64,000 bases of DNA, taken from positions 372,001 through 436,000 of the forward strand of contig NC_013223.1 in NCBI RefSeq assembly GCF_000024325.1. Direction: 5' to 3'. Below are positions 1 to 8,951 of this stretch, one piece after another. This stretch comes from Desulfohalobium retbaense DSM 5692. Its GTDB lineage: Bacteria; Desulfobacterota; Desulfovibrionia; Desulfovibrionales; Desulfohalobiaceae. Position numbers and translations under genes: made by a program. Position 1 is the stretch's first letter; every line of letters starts with the position of its first letter. The notes below the pieces were generated by a model. That model was not told where the DNA came from and made no database searches. It saw only the letters and a list, made by a program, of their open reading frames with translations.

Positions 1-1493
1 TAAAAGAAATTGGGGACCATCAGCTGGGCCTTGGAGAGCGTGTCCGGCAGGAAGACAGCCCCGAAGTCGGGTTCCGGGCGAGCGGTCTGATTCCCCTCAC
101 CTGTGGTTTCGCTGCTCGTTTCTTTGTCCGGGACGCGCAGAAAATCGCCCACCGTCCCGCTCCAGCGGGTCGGAGCGTCGGGAAGGTAATGGGCCAGACC
201 GGTGATGGTCGCGTTGTGCTGGCGGCTCTGCTCCCAGAACGAGGCCGCCATGCGCCGGCCAAAGGTTTCCTGGGGATACAGGATGGCGATTTTGTCGATC
301 CCCAGAGCCGAGGCCGCTTTGACCAGGGCGCGGCTCTGGTCTGCGGTGCTGGCAAAAAAGCGCCAGGCTTGGCGTCCTTCTGTGCTGGCGGGGAGGCTGG
401 ACAGGAAGGTGAAAAAAGCCCGCTTCGTGGGGGCGAGCTGGGTGATCGCCTTCCAACTGGACTGCCGCAGTGGCCCGCCGATGAGTTGGATGTTCTCTGG
501 CAAGCGGTTCAACTGGTGTTGCCAGTTCTCGGCCGCGGTGTTGATGACGTGAACGGTGATTTTGCCCCCGTGCCGTGAGATCTGCCACTGGGCGGCACTG
601 GCGCCGCGGACAATATCGCGTCCGAAGCGGGCGTAGGAGCCACTCAAGGGCACGAGCAGGCCGATCTCCTGTTCCGGCGTGCCGTACTCCTGACGAAGGG
701 CGTCCAAGGTCTCTCGGAAAACAGGCGTCAGGGCTAGGGTTTCCCCGCGGACGACAGCTTCCAATCGGTGCCAGGCAGCCGCCCAGCCGATACGTTCCTC
801 AGCAAGTTGGCGCCGGGTCCAGACCCACTGCAGGATATTGTGCGGATAGCGCTTTGGTCCTAAGGGACCAATCTGGTCCAATAGATTTTGCCATTGGGCC
901 TCAGGGGCGTCCTGGACGGTCTCGAGCAGGGAGGATTCGATAAGTTTGCGCTGTTCCGGGGTGGAGGCGGCTTGGTGCACCGCGCTCTGGACTGCAGCGA
1001 AGCGCGCAAAGCTGCCTTGTTGCCAGTAGGCGGTGGTCAGCCGTTCGGCGGCTGGGCGGCGGACGCTCCAGACCGTGTTCGGTGCAACAGCAACCGTATG
1101 GAGGTGCTCCCGGGCCTTCTGGGCGCCTTCGGTCTCTCCCAGAGCCTGGGTGTAGAGTTCATGCCAGGTCCAGTTTTCCCGGGTCTTAGGGTCGACCTGG
1201 GCCCACTGGCGCAGACTCTGCACCGCACGTTCGAAGCGACCCAACTCCAGTGCACTGCGACTGACTCGGCGCCAAGCCGTGCGTTGCGTTTCCTGGTCCA
1301 GATCCTGGGTTTGGAGAAGTTCTTGATACAGGCGCAGACTGCGGGCGTAATTCTGGGCCTGCCACATCCTGGCCGCCTGTTCTTCCAGGGCCGTGGGCGG
1401 CTTTTCCTGGGTGGGCAAGGGTGGCTTGACTGCACAGCCGGAGATCAACACGAAGCCGATCAGGCATATAAGGCAAAGTTTTTGAGGCATCAT
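1..1493 (-). CDS. LppC/LpoA-like lipoprotein with periplasmic-binding fold (3' end cut by window)
   Basis: The frame is open from the paired ATG codons at 1493 and 1490 to the left edge, about 497 codons without a stop. The N-terminus is a lipoprotein signal with a lipobox ending in Cys20 (LISGC), so the product should be anchored to a membrane on the periplasmic side. Residues 30-270 are helical and repeat-like (many Trp, Gln, Arg). From about residue 285 (EQEIGLLVPLSGSYARFGRD) it matches the type-I periplasmic-binding fold of the LppC/LpoA penicillin-binding-protein activators and branched-chain amino-acid receptors. Role as an activator of peptidoglycan synthase is inferred from family architecture only. 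The gene does not end in the window. Confidence 0.75.
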   Translation of the reverse strand, partial: MMPQKLCLICLIGFVLISGCAVKPPLPTQEKPPTALEEQAARMWQAQNYARSLRLYQELLQTQDLDQETQRTAWRRVSRSALELGRFERAVQSLRQWAQVDPKTRENWTWHELYTQALGETEGAQKAREHLHTVAVAPNTVWSVRRPAAERLTTAYWQQGSFARFAAVQSAVHQAASTPEQRKLIESSLLETVQDAPEAQWQNLLDQIGPLGPKRYPHNILQWVWTRRQLAEERIGWAAAWHRLEAVVRGETLALTPVFRETLDALRQEYGTPEQEIGLLVPLSGSYARFGRDIVRGASAAQWQISRHGGKITVHVINTAAENWQHQLNRLPENIQLIGGPLRQSSWKAITQLAPTKRAFFTFLSSLPASTEGRQAWRFFASTADQSRALVKAASALGIDKIAILYPQETFGRRMAASFWEQSRQHNATITGLAHYLPDAPTRWSGTVGDFLRVPDKETSSETTGEGNQTARPEPDFGAVFLPDTLSKAQLMVPNFF

Positions 1494-1726
1494 AAGGGCT
1501 CGTCGCCGGGTGTACAGACCGTTCGCCCCGGTTTGGGTACGGGGCGCAAAAACCGCGTGGCGGGGCGCGGTCTGGTCGTATGCGCGGATCATGCCGGCTC
1601 TGGGCCAGCGTGTGTGGCAAGGTCCAAAAAAAAATCGAGCCCGGGGGCTCCCGGGCGGAGGAAGTCTAGAAAGCCCCGGAAGGCCTGTCAAGGCAGGACG
1701 TGGTTGTTAGGAGCTTTCACGGCTCC

Positions 1727-2030
1727 CTCCCCCTTGCCAAGGAGGAGGGCCGTGGAGGGGGTGCTGGGTCGTATCGTTGCCCTCAAATCAACTAGTAGGT
1801 CGGCTCCGGCGCCAGCCGAAGCCGACATGGGGGGGCACACGGCCCGGAAAAAGGGCGTGCGCCACACGCCCCTACAAGCGATAACACAATTCTGCCCCTT
1901 GCCCCCACATCCACCGTAGGGGCGGGCCTTGTGCCCGCCCGGGCAGAGCCAACAGGCACGCAAAGCCGCGAAGGCACGAAGCAAGGCCGGACGGCAAGAG
2001 CCCGGAATCTGGCAGGAGCCGTGTCACCAA
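1727..2030. repeat. Mosaic of short dispersed repeats between the lipoprotein gene and dnaK
   Basis: The gene-free stretch 1494-2127 holds no credible ORF. It contains a CCTTG(C/G)(C/A)AAGG-type palindrome (about 1727-1757), a GTAGGTCGGCTCCGGCG module (1795-1826), a GGGCGTG(C/T)GCCACACGCCC module (1847-1876), a GGGCGGGCC/GGCCCGCCC hairpin (about 1918-1945) and a GCACGCAAAG...CACGAAGCAAG module (1953-2028). All except the hairpin recur at 20055-20366 in a different order, so this is dispersed intergenic repeat DNA. Confidence 0.65.
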
Positions 2031-2072
2031 AGAAAGGGCCTCAGAGGCTCGTCCCCAGGACAAGATACACAA

Positions 2073-2104
2073 AGCCCCGGTCGCCGTTACCGGCGACCGG
2101 GGCT
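2073..2104 (-). terminator. Hairpin downstream of dnaK
   Basis: AGCCCCGGTCGCC pairs with GGCGACCGGGGCT around a 6-base loop, 24 bases past the dnaK stop in the direction of transcription, followed on the minus strand by TTTGTGT. It is a strong GC hairpin with a weak U tract, probably the terminator of the hrcA-grpE-dnaK unit. Confidence 0.6.
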
Positions 2105-2127
2105 GGGTTCCCGTAGGGGCGCGGGAG

Positions 2128-4041
2128 TTATTTGACTTCAGTGTAGTCGGCGTCGACGACGTCTTCATCGTCTTGTCCGCCGCTGGAGGCGTCCTGCTGG
2201 GCCTGTTCACCGCCGGCGTCGCCCGCGGCCTGGCCACCTTGCTGCTGTTCGTAGAGCTTCTGGGCCAGTTGATGGGAGGCCTGGGAGAGTTCGTCAGTGG
2301 CTTTCTTGATCGCCTCTTCGTCCTCACCTTCCATTGTCTTTTTCAGGGCCTCGATCTTTTGTTCGATATCGGCCTTGACGTCGTCCTCGACCTTGTCACC
2401 GAGGTCGCGCAAGGATTTCTCCGTGGTGTAGATCAGGTTGTCGGCCTGATTGCGGGCCTCGATGAGCTTACGCTTCTTTTCGTCCTCTTCAGCGTGGGAT
2501 TCAGCTTCCTTGACCATCTTGTCGATCTCGTCTTCCGAGAGACCGCTGGAGGGCTGAATGCTGATGGACTGTTCCTTGCCGGTGCCGAGGTCCTTGGCCG
2601 AAACATTGACCATGCCGTTGGCGTCAATGTCGAAGGTGACCTCGATTTGTGGCACGCCGCGCGGCGCGGCCGGGATACCGGTCAACTCGAAGCGTCCCAG
2701 GCTCTTGTTGTCCTGAGCCATCGGGCGTTCACCCTGCAGGACATGGATGGACACCGAGGGCTGATTGTCCGCGGCAGTGGTAAAGACCTGGCTCTTGCGG
2801 GCCGGGATGGTCGTGTTCTTCTCGATGAGCTTGGTGGACACGCCGCCCATGGTTTCGATGCCCAGGGAGAGCGGGGTCACGTCGAGCAGGAGCACGTCCT
2901 TGACGTCGCCGCCCAGGATGCCGCCCTGGATGGCCGCCCCCATGGCCACGACCTCATCGGGGTTCACGCCGCGGTGCGGTTCCTTACCAAAGAATTCCTG
3001 CACCTTTTTCTGGACCAGGGGCATGCGGGTCATGCCGCCGACGAGAATGACCTCGTCGATCTCTCCGGCCTTGAGTTCGGCGTCCTGCAAGGCGGTCTTG
3101 CACGGCGCCATGGTCCGCTCGACCAGATCTTCGACCAGGGCCTCGAGTTTGGCCCGGGAAAGCTTCATGTTCATGTGCTTGGGGCCGGTCTGGTCGGCGG
3201 TGATAAACGGCAGATTGATCTCCGCCTCCATGGAGGTGGAGAGTTCTTTCTTGGCCTTTTCCGCAGCCTCGCGCAGCCGTTGCAGGGCCATGCGGTCAGC
3301 GGAAAGATCGATGCCGTTTTCCTTTTTGAATTCGTCGACCAGGTGGTTCACGATCCGCTGGTCGAAGTCCTCGCCCCCGAGGAAGGTATCGCCGTGGGTG
3401 GAGCGGACTTCAACGACGTTGTCCCCGACTTCGAGGATGGAGATATCAAAGGTTCCGCCGCCAAGGTCAAAGACAGCGATCTTTTCGTTCGTTTTCTTGT
3501 CCAGGCCGTAAGCCAAGGAAGCAGCGGTCGGTTCGTTGATGATCCGCTTGACTTCCAAACCGGCGATACGCCCGGCGTCACGGGTGGCCTGCCGTTGGCT
3601 GTCATTGAAATAGGCCGGCACGGTGATGACTGCATCAGTGACCGTTTCGCCGAGATAGGCCTCAGCGTCGGTTTTCAACTTTTGTAGGAGCATGGCCGAG
3701 ATTTCCGGAGGACTGTACTTTTTATCCTCCACCTCGACATAGGCGTCGTTTTTGGAGCCCGCGACGATCTTGTAGGGGCTCTTTTCCCGCCATTCCTTGA
3801 TTTGGGGGTCGTCGTAATCGCGGCCCATCAGTCGCTTGACCCCGTGAACCGTGCGTTCCGGGTTGGTGACCGACTGGCGTTTGGCGATATCGCCGACCAA
3901 GCGTTCTTTATCCGTAAAGGCGATAATGGAAGGGGTCGTGCGCCCGCCTTCGGGATTGTTCACGCACTTCGCTTCCTTGCCTTCCATGACGTAGACACAA
4001 CTGTTGGTTGTCCCCAGGTCTATGCCGATGATTTTGCCCAT
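2128..4041 (-). CDS. dnaK: Hsp70 chaperone DnaK
   Basis: A 637-residue Hsp70. The N-terminal ATPase domain begins [15 protein letters not shown] and carries the phosphate and adenosine motifs ([21 protein letters not shown]). The linker [15 protein letters not shown] leads to the substrate-binding domain, and a lid ends in a Gly/Gln-rich tail and DADYTEVK. I chose ATG 4041 rather than the in-frame ATG at 4062 because AAAGGAGG lies 6 bases before it and family members start at [10 protein letters not shown]. It refolds and holds unfolded proteins in the cytoplasm with GrpE and DnaJ. It follows grpE by 80 bases and is last in the run hrcA-grpE-dnaK; no dnaJ is adjacent. Confidence 0.98.
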   Translation of the reverse strand: MGKIIGIDLGTTNSCVYVMEGKEAKCVNNPEGGRTTPSIIAFTDKERLVGDIAKRQSVTNPERTVHGVKRLMGRDYDDPQIKEWREKSPYKIVAGSKNDAYVEVEDKKYSPPEISAMLLQKLKTDAEAYLGETVTDAVITVPAYFNDSQRQATRDAGRIAGLEVKRIINEPTAASLAYGLDKKTNEKIAVFDLGGGTFDISILEVGDNVVEVRSTHGDTFLGGEDFDQRIVNHLVDEFKKENGIDLSADRMALQRLREAAEKAKKELSTSMEAEINLPFITADQTGPKHMNMKLSRAKLEALVEDLVERTMAPCKTALQDAELKAGEIDEVILVGGMTRMPLVQKKVQEFFGKEPHRGVNPDEVVAMGAAIQGGILGGDVKDVLLLDVTPLSLGIETMGGVSTKLIEKNTTIPARKSQVFTTAADNQPSVSIHVLQGERPMAQDNKSLGRFELTGIPAAPRGVPQIEVTFDIDANGMVNVSAKDLGTGKEQSISIQPSSGLSEDEIDKMVKEAESHAEEDEKKRKLIEARNQADNLIYTTEKSLRDLGDKVEDDVKADIEQKIEALKKTMEGEDEEAIKKATDELSQASHQLAQKLYEQQQGGQAAGDAGGEQAQQDASSGGQDDEDVVDADYTEVK

Positions 4042-4121
4042 ATGAAAAGCCTCCTTTCGCAATCAAAATTCTGTTCTGCAACACCAAAGTAAGTCGGGTC
4101 AGCCGTTAGTAAAGGGGGCGA

Positions 4122-4709
4122 TTACGAATTTTCACAATTTTTGCTGACCATGACTTTGGCGGGACGCAACAGGCGCCCTTTGAGACGGTAGCCGCGCTGC
4201 ATGATCTGGCAGACCATGCCCTTGTCCATGTCGGCGCGCTCTTCTTCGGCCAGGGCCTCATGGATCGCGGGATCGAATTCTTCCCCGGTGCTGCCGAGTT
4301 GATCCAGGCCGTGCTTCTGCAAGGTGTCCAGGAATAGCTTGTGCGTCATTTCAACCCCTTGAACGACATCCTGGCAGCCCTCGACATTTCTGCCGTGTTG
4401 CAGGGCGAGTTCCAGGGTGTCGATGATGGGGACGATATCCTCGAGCACCTTTTCCGAGGCGAATTTGACGTGGTCGTCCTTTTCCTTGGTCATGCGGCGC
4501 TTATAGTTCTCAGCATCGGCCAAAGCGCGGAGTTTTTCATTTTTGGCCTCGTGCATCTGAGGACAATCCGGACAGATCCGGTCCTGGCACAGGGCGTAGA
4601 GTTCCTCGTCGGTGAGTTCCTCGCCGGGGACCGTTTCAGCGGGTTGTTCCACTTCTTGCGCTTCAGCGGCCTGCTGTTCCTGTTCGTTGGGGGTGTTTTT
4701 CTGCTTCAT
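4122..4709 (-). CDS. grpE: Nucleotide exchange factor GrpE
   Basis: A 195-residue protein with an acidic, Glu/Gln-rich N-terminus, a long helical segment (residues 50-110, including ADAENYKRRMTKEKDD) and the C-terminal beta domain with the signature FDPAIHEAL. It drives ADP release from DnaK, whose gene is immediately downstream. A short segment near residues 40-50 with three cysteines (C-x4-C-x2-C in ALCQDRICPDCP) precedes the dimer helix. I recall similar Cys-containing insertions in other Desulfovibrionales GrpE proteins, but E. coli GrpE lacks them; the Cys could bind metal or respond to redox, which is speculation. Start ATG 4709 gives the expected family N-terminus. Confidence 0.95.
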   Translation of the reverse strand: MKQKNTPNEQEQQAAEAQEVEQPAETVPGEELTDEELYALCQDRICPDCPQMHEAKNEKLRALADAENYKRRMTKEKDDHVKFASEKVLEDIVPIIDTLELALQHGRNVEGCQDVVQGVEMTHKLFLDTLQKHGLDQLGSTGEEFDPAIHEALAEEERADMDKGMVCQIMQRGYRLKGRLLRPAKVMVSKNCENS

Positions 4710-4848
4710 AAAGGGCTCCTGATTCCTTGTCGTTGTTTTGGCCCAGCACGATACGCTCCTTGCCGGTGATCCCGGGTTGGCGGATTTGTGGTGGAGACCG
4801 GACAGTAGCGCAGGATAATGGACGGGGGCAGCCCCGTTTCACGTCGCG

Positions 4849-5877
4849 TTATCTGCTTTGGAGTAGTTGAGTAAGTATCTGAGCGGTGAAGTCAACCACC
4901 GGAACCACTTTTGCGTAATTCATGCGCATGGGACCGATGACGCTGACCAGGCCGAGAGGGTGGCCGTGAAGCCGGTAGGGAGCGGAAACAACCGAGCAAT
5001 CCTGGAGCTGTTTGTCGTCGAATTCGTTGCCCAGGGTGACCGCCGGGTGATCCAAGGAGATTTTGTCAAGCAGGGTATACAGGCGGGTGCGTTCTTCCAG
5101 AAGGGAGAGGAGTTCCCGAGCGTTCTGGAGATCCGCGAATTCAGGATGGTCGAGGATTCGGGATGTCCCGTTGACGAAAAGGTTGCGGTCGTTGTCGCTT
5201 TCCAGACAGGTTGCGCCAGCGAGCTGCAGGGCGCGAGCCGTAAGGGCGTCCAGGGCCCCGTGGACCTGCTGGAGTTCGTGTAAAATAGCGGTCTTGACCT
5301 CGTGGATGGGGCGGTCCCGGAAATGGGTATTGAGATAGTTGCTCAAAACGATGAGATCGTCTTGCGACAACGGTTCCTCGACGGAAATCAACCGTTGCCT
5401 GATGATGCCGCCCTGAGCGACCAGGATGGCCATGACCGTATCAGCCCGGACGCGGACAAAATCGATCTGCTGCCATCGGATGGTATCATGCTGTGGAGCC
5501 AGGACCATGCTGACCTGCCGGGATAAGGAGGCCAGCAGCTTCGCGGCCCGTTGCAGCAGCTGTGAAATTTCCAGTCCGGGAGCCCCCAAGCGGTGCTGAA
5601 TGAAGGATTCTTCATCAAAACTCAGGGCGCGCAATTGTAAAATGGTGTCGAGATAAAAGCGAAATGCCCGCCCGGTGGGCACGCGTCCGGCCGAAGTGTG
5701 GGGCTGTTCGAGGTAACAGGCCTCGGTGAGGTCGGCCATGGAATTGCGGATACTGGCGGGGCTCAGGTCCAGGCCGGAATGACGGGCGACATAGCGCGAA
5801 CCGACCGGCGAGGCCGTTTCGATATACGCCTCGACGATAATCCGCAGGATGGTCTGTTCGCGGGAAAAAAGATCCAT
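4849..5877 (-). CDS. hrcA: Heat-inducible transcription repressor HrcA
   Basis: A 342-residue repressor starting MDLFSREQTILRIIVEAYIE. The N-terminal winged-helix region contains TASPVGSRYVARHSGLDLSPASIRNSMADL, typical of HrcA, followed by the GAF-like central domain and the C-terminal segment VSVIGPMRMNYAKVVPVVDF. The reading frame extends upstream to 6111, but that extension runs through rfbD on the same strand and has no family similarity, so ATG 5877 is used. HrcA classically represses chaperone operons through CIRCE. I found no clear CIRCE (TTAGCACTC-N9-GAGTGCTAA) upstream of hrcA, grpE or rfbB. The gene starts 20 bases after rfbD ends, so it may be co-transcribed with the dTDP-rhamnose genes. 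Confidence 0.93.
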   Translation of the reverse strand: MDLFSREQTILRIIVEAYIETASPVGSRYVARHSGLDLSPASIRNSMADLTEACYLEQPHTSAGRVPTGRAFRFYLDTILQLRALSFDEESFIQHRLGAPGLEISQLLQRAAKLLASLSRQVSMVLAPQHDTIRWQQIDFVRVRADTVMAILVAQGGIIRQRLISVEEPLSQDDLIVLSNYLNTHFRDRPIHEVKTAILHELQQVHGALDALTARALQLAGATCLESDNDRNLFVNGTSRILDHPEFADLQNARELLSLLEERTRLYTLLDKISLDHPAVTLGNEFDDKQLQDCSVVSAPYRLHGHPLGLVSVIGPMRMNYAKVVPVVDFTAQILTQLLQSR

Positions 5878-5897
5878 GCCGTCAGCCTTTCGGTTGT

Positions 5898-6779
5898 TTA
5901 GCCGCTGCACTCCACACTCAGGTAAATATAATCCCGCAGGGCTTGCGGCCAAGGGCGGGGTTTGATTCCGGTCGCCTGGGAAAACGCTGTGTTGTCGAGA
6001 ACCGAATAGGCTGGCCGGACAGCTTGCTGGGGGTATTCGGCGGCGGTGATGGCCTCGACTTGGCAGGAACTGCCGTACAGGGCCAGGGCCTCCGAAGCCA
6101 ACTCGCACCAACTTGCCCGTCCGCTGTTGGCGATGTGGTACAGTCCGGCGGGGGTCTTTTCAAGGAGGTGGAGTGTGTAGGCCGCGAGGTCCAGGGTATA
6201 GGTCGGGGATCCGATCTGGTCGTGGACAACGCGGAGTCGGGAATGCTCGGCGGACAGCTTGAGCATCTTCGAGACGAAATTCTCTTTTCCCGGTCCAAAA
6301 AGCCAGGCTGTGCGGACGATGAACAACCGGCGCAAGTCCAGTTGCAAAAGCGCTTTTTCCCCTTCGAGCTTGGTTTTGCCATAGACAGTTCCGGGCCGGG
6401 GCGTATCCAGCGGGGTGTACGGCGTGCGCTGGTCGCCCCCGAAAACAAAGTCCGTACTGAAATGGACCACAGGGATTTCCGGGGAGGGCAGGGCCCGTCC
6501 AAGACGGCAGGGAAAGCTTTGGTTCAGAAGCCGGGCGTTCTGGACATCGGTTTCCGCCGCATCGACCTGGGTATAGGCCACGGTGTTGAACACGGCGCCG
6601 GGCCGGAGCCGGGAGAGGAGATCCGTCAGGGCTTCCTGGGAATCGACATCCACATCCTCACGGCCAAGGGCGCAGACCCGCCATCCCTGTTCTTGCAGGG
6701 TTTGCACCAGGGCCTGCCCCAGCAGTCCACGTTTGCCGCCGAAGACGACGGCTGTCTGGTCGGTGTTAGCGTCGTTCAT
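5898..6779 (-). CDS. rfbD: dTDP-4-dehydrorhamnose reductase
   Basis: A 293-residue short-chain dehydrogenase. It has an N-terminal nucleotide-binding loop (VVFGGKRGLLGQAL), FSTDFVFGGDQRTPY, the catalytic YGKTKLEGEK and the AWLFGPGKENFV segment of RfbD proteins. It reduces dTDP-4-dehydro-L-rhamnose to dTDP-L-rhamnose for surface polysaccharide synthesis. Its ATG at 6779 overlaps the end of rfbB by 14 bases, so the two are translationally coupled. The epimerase (rfbC) and thymidylyltransferase (rfbA) genes are not in the window. Confidence 0.94.
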   Translation of the reverse strand: MNDANTDQTAVVFGGKRGLLGQALVQTLQEQGWRVCALGREDVDVDSQEALTDLLSRLRPGAVFNTVAYTQVDAAETDVQNARLLNQSFPCRLGRALPSPEIPVVHFSTDFVFGGDQRTPYTPLDTPRPGTVYGKTKLEGEKALLQLDLRRLFIVRTAWLFGPGKENFVSKMLKLSAEHSRLRVVHDQIGSPTYTLDLAAYTLHLLEKTPAGLYHIANSGRASWCELASEALALYGSSCQVEAITAAEYPQQAVRPAYSVLDNTAFSQATGIKPRPWPQALRDYIYLSVECSG

Positions 6780-7785
6780 ACCAACGATCCATAAATTGCC
6801 GGTAGGCGCCGGATTGGACTTCGCTCAGCCAGTGGTCGTGTTGGCCGTACCAGTCGATTGTGGCTTGCAGGCCGTGCTCCAGATTGATCTGGGGCTGCCA
6901 TCCGAGTTCCTTGTGCGTCCGTGTATAATCCATGGCGTAGCGCCGGTCGTGTCCGGGACGGTCGGTGACGAAGCGGATCAAGGACTCGGGTCGGTCGAGC
7001 TGGCGGAGCAGGAGTTTGACTAATTCAAGGTTGCTGACCTCGGCGTCGCCGCCAAAATTGTAGATCGCGCCGGGGCGGCCGTGGCGGAGCGCGGTGTCCA
7101 CTCCGCGGCAATGGTCAGCAACATGGATCCAGTCGCGGATGTTGCCGCCGTCGCCATAGACCGGCAGGTGCTCCCCCGCCCTGGCCTTGAGGTACATCAG
7201 GGGGATCAGCTTTTCCGGGAACTGGTACGGACCGTAATTATTCGAGCACCGGGTGACGATGCCGGGGAAATCGTAGGTCATGACATAGGCCCGGACCAAA
7301 AGATCGGCTGCGGCCTTGGAGGCGGAATACGGGCTGTTGGGGGCCAGAGGCGTGTCTTCCGTGAATTTCCCTTCCGGACCCAGCGAGCCGTAGACTTCAT
7401 CCGTGGACACGTGCACGAAGCGTTTGAGGCCGTGCCGGCGGCTGGCTTCAAGCAAGACCTGGGTGCCCTGGACATTGGTGGTCACAAACGGGGCCGGATC
7501 GTCAATGGAGCGGTCGACGTGGGATTCGGCGGCAAAGTTGACCACAGCCTCAATGTCGTAGGTCTCGAGGATGCGCTGCATTGCCTCGGGGTCGGCGATA
7601 TCGGCGTGTTCGAAAAAATAGCGCGATCCCTCGTACTGTTCAGTCAGGGAAGCGATGTTGGCGGGATTGCCGGCGTAGGTCAGCTTGTCCACGTTGACCA
7701 CGACATCCTCGTTCGTGGTGCCAAAAACATGGTACAGATAATTGGAACCGATGAAACCGCATCCGCCAGTGACCAGAATGCGCAT
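6766..7785 (-). CDS. rfbB: dTDP-glucose 4,6-dehydratase
   Basis: A 339-residue extended SDR beginning MRILVTGGCGFIGSNYLYHV. The NAD-binding Gly motif is at residues 7-13. HVSTDEVYGSL, YSASKAAADLLV (catalytic Tyr/Lys), RCSNNYGPYQFPEKLIP and NIRDWIHVADHC are all family signatures. It converts dTDP-glucose to dTDP-4-keto-6-deoxyglucose. ATG 7785 is preceded by AAAAGGACAAGCC; the longer frame to 8109 runs through a dispersed repeat and into the antiporter gene and is not used. First of the rfbB-rfbD pair. Confidence 0.95.
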   Translation of the reverse strand: MRILVTGGCGFIGSNYLYHVFGTTNEDVVVNVDKLTYAGNPANIASLTEQYEGSRYFFEHADIADPEAMQRILETYDIEAVVNFAAESHVDRSIDDPAPFVTTNVQGTQVLLEASRRHGLKRFVHVSTDEVYGSLGPEGKFTEDTPLAPNSPYSASKAAADLLVRAYVMTYDFPGIVTRCSNNYGPYQFPEKLIPLMYLKARAGEHLPVYGDGGNIRDWIHVADHCRGVDTALRHGRPGAIYNFGGDAEVSNLELVKLLLRQLDRPESLIRFVTDRPGHDRRYAMDYTRTHKELGWQPQINLEHGLQATIDWYGQHDHWLSEVQSGAYRQFMDRWYERR

Positions 7786-7825
7786 GGCTTGTCCTTTTGT
7801 TGAACCGAACGTTGGGAAGCTGAGC

Positions 7826-7942
7826 AGGCCGTTGAAAATCGCCCAAGGGCAGCGAGACTGCAATACGTTCAAACTCTTTTGTACGCTTACGCCCGCTGTG
7901 ATCTTGAGCTTTTTTGTCGCCGCCCCTTGGGATTGAACGACT
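7826..7942. repeat. Dispersed repeat with TTGAAAA / TTTTTCAA ends, copy 1
   Basis: The segment starts CAGGCCGTTGAAAATC and runs through AATACGTTCAAACT to CCCTTGGGATTGAACGAC. It closely resembles 35867-36014, which has the same landmarks in the same order. It sits between the antiporter gene and rfbB, so it would be in the rfbB leader if transcription starts upstream. No ORF. Confidence 0.65.
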
Positions 7943-7954
7943 ACGGACTCAGGC

Positions 7955-8884
7955 TTAAAGGATATCCAGGGTCCAGCGAGCCAGACCGATACAGACCAAA
8001 AGCGCGCCCTCCCCCCGGCTGATTCGCCATCCCGTGCGCGTACAGGCCAGGACCACCACCAGACTGAGTACCAGCAGGCGCAGACTCGGCAGGGCCGAAG
8101 CCGAGACATGCAACGGGTTGAGCAGGCAGGTCAATCCCAGCACCCCGGCAAAATTGAAGAGATCGCTACCGAGAAGATTGCCCATGATCATGTCGTTTTT
8201 GCCTTTCAAGGAAGCCTGCAGGCAGGTCACCAATTCGGGCAGGGACGTCCCGGCGGCAACAATGGTCACCCCGATGATCCATTCGCTGATCCCGAACCCT
8301 CTGGCCAGGGTAGAGGCCCCCTCGACCAGCCAATTGCCGCCCAGGGCCACGGCCGCAAACCCTAACAGGATGATCGCGACATCTTTGAAGGACCCTTCCC
8401 GTTGGGTTTCGGTCTCCAACCCCGGCGGCAGCCGCTGGGCGCGAGTAAAGAGCAACAGGAGAAAGACAATCAGTGTCGTCACGAGGATGAGTCCGGCCCC
8501 CCGCCCCATGACGAGATCCCAGGAGGCCAAAAGGACAAAACCGACCACGCCCAAGAGGACCGATCCTTCGCGAACGAGCATGACCCGCCGCGTCGGCACC
8601 GGCCGCATGAGGGCCATCAGACCGAGGATGATGCTCAGATTGAAGACGTTGGAGCCGACGATATTTGAAAGGGAAATGTCGCTGTAGCCTTTGAAGGCCG
8701 CTGTGGAGGTGACCAGAAATTCCGGCAGTGAGGTACCCATCGCCACGACAGTCAGGCCGATAACCAGCTCGGAGATCCGCAAGCGCCGGGCCAGAGCAGC
8801 CGCACTTTCAATAATCCAGTCGGCGCCTTTCCATAAAAGCAGGACACTGATGGTGATTTGGACCACGGGGATGATATGGGTCAT
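7955..8884 (-). CDS. Calcium/sodium antiporter of the YrbG/CaCA family
   Basis: A 309-residue, very hydrophobic protein with the internal duplication of CaCA exchangers. The alpha-repeat signature occurs twice: VVAMGTSLPEFLVTSTAA (about residues 46-63) and VAAGTSLPELVTCLQA in the second half, each followed by an N-x-x-G-S-[ND] segment (NIVGSNVFN and NLLGSDLFN). The conserved Glu in each GTSLPE is the expected cation ligand. About ten transmembrane helices can be seen. It exchanges Ca2+ (or other cations) for Na+ across the inner membrane. It lies 67 bases downstream of the PP-loop gene on the same strand. Confidence 0.9.
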   Translation of the reverse strand: MTHIIPVVQITISVLLLWKGADWIIESAAALARRLRISELVIGLTVVAMGTSLPEFLVTSTAAFKGYSDISLSNIVGSNVFNLSIILGLMALMRPVPTRRVMLVREGSVLLGVVGFVLLASWDLVMGRGAGLILVTTLIVFLLLLFTRAQRLPPGLETETQREGSFKDVAIILLGFAAVALGGNWLVEGASTLARGFGISEWIIGVTIVAAGTSLPELVTCLQASLKGKNDMIMGNLLGSDLFNFAGVLGLTCLLNPLHVSASALPSLRLLVLSLVVVLACTRTGWRISRGEGALLVCIGLARWTLDIL

Positions 8885-8951
8885 AGAAATGCCTTTTGCG
8901 ACGCGTCGCTATCCGCTCCGGGGGCGCCGTTTTTTCGGCGGGAACGGAGTG

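Noticed and set aside
2173-3687. A 504-codon ORF on the plus strand opposite dnaK
   Set aside because: It is the complement of a highly conserved gene with strong codon bias; the translation resembles no family.
5878-5900. Partial CIRCE-like match near hrcA (TTAG...GCACTC)
   Set aside because: Only one broken half-site is present; the 9-9-9 arrangement is missing.
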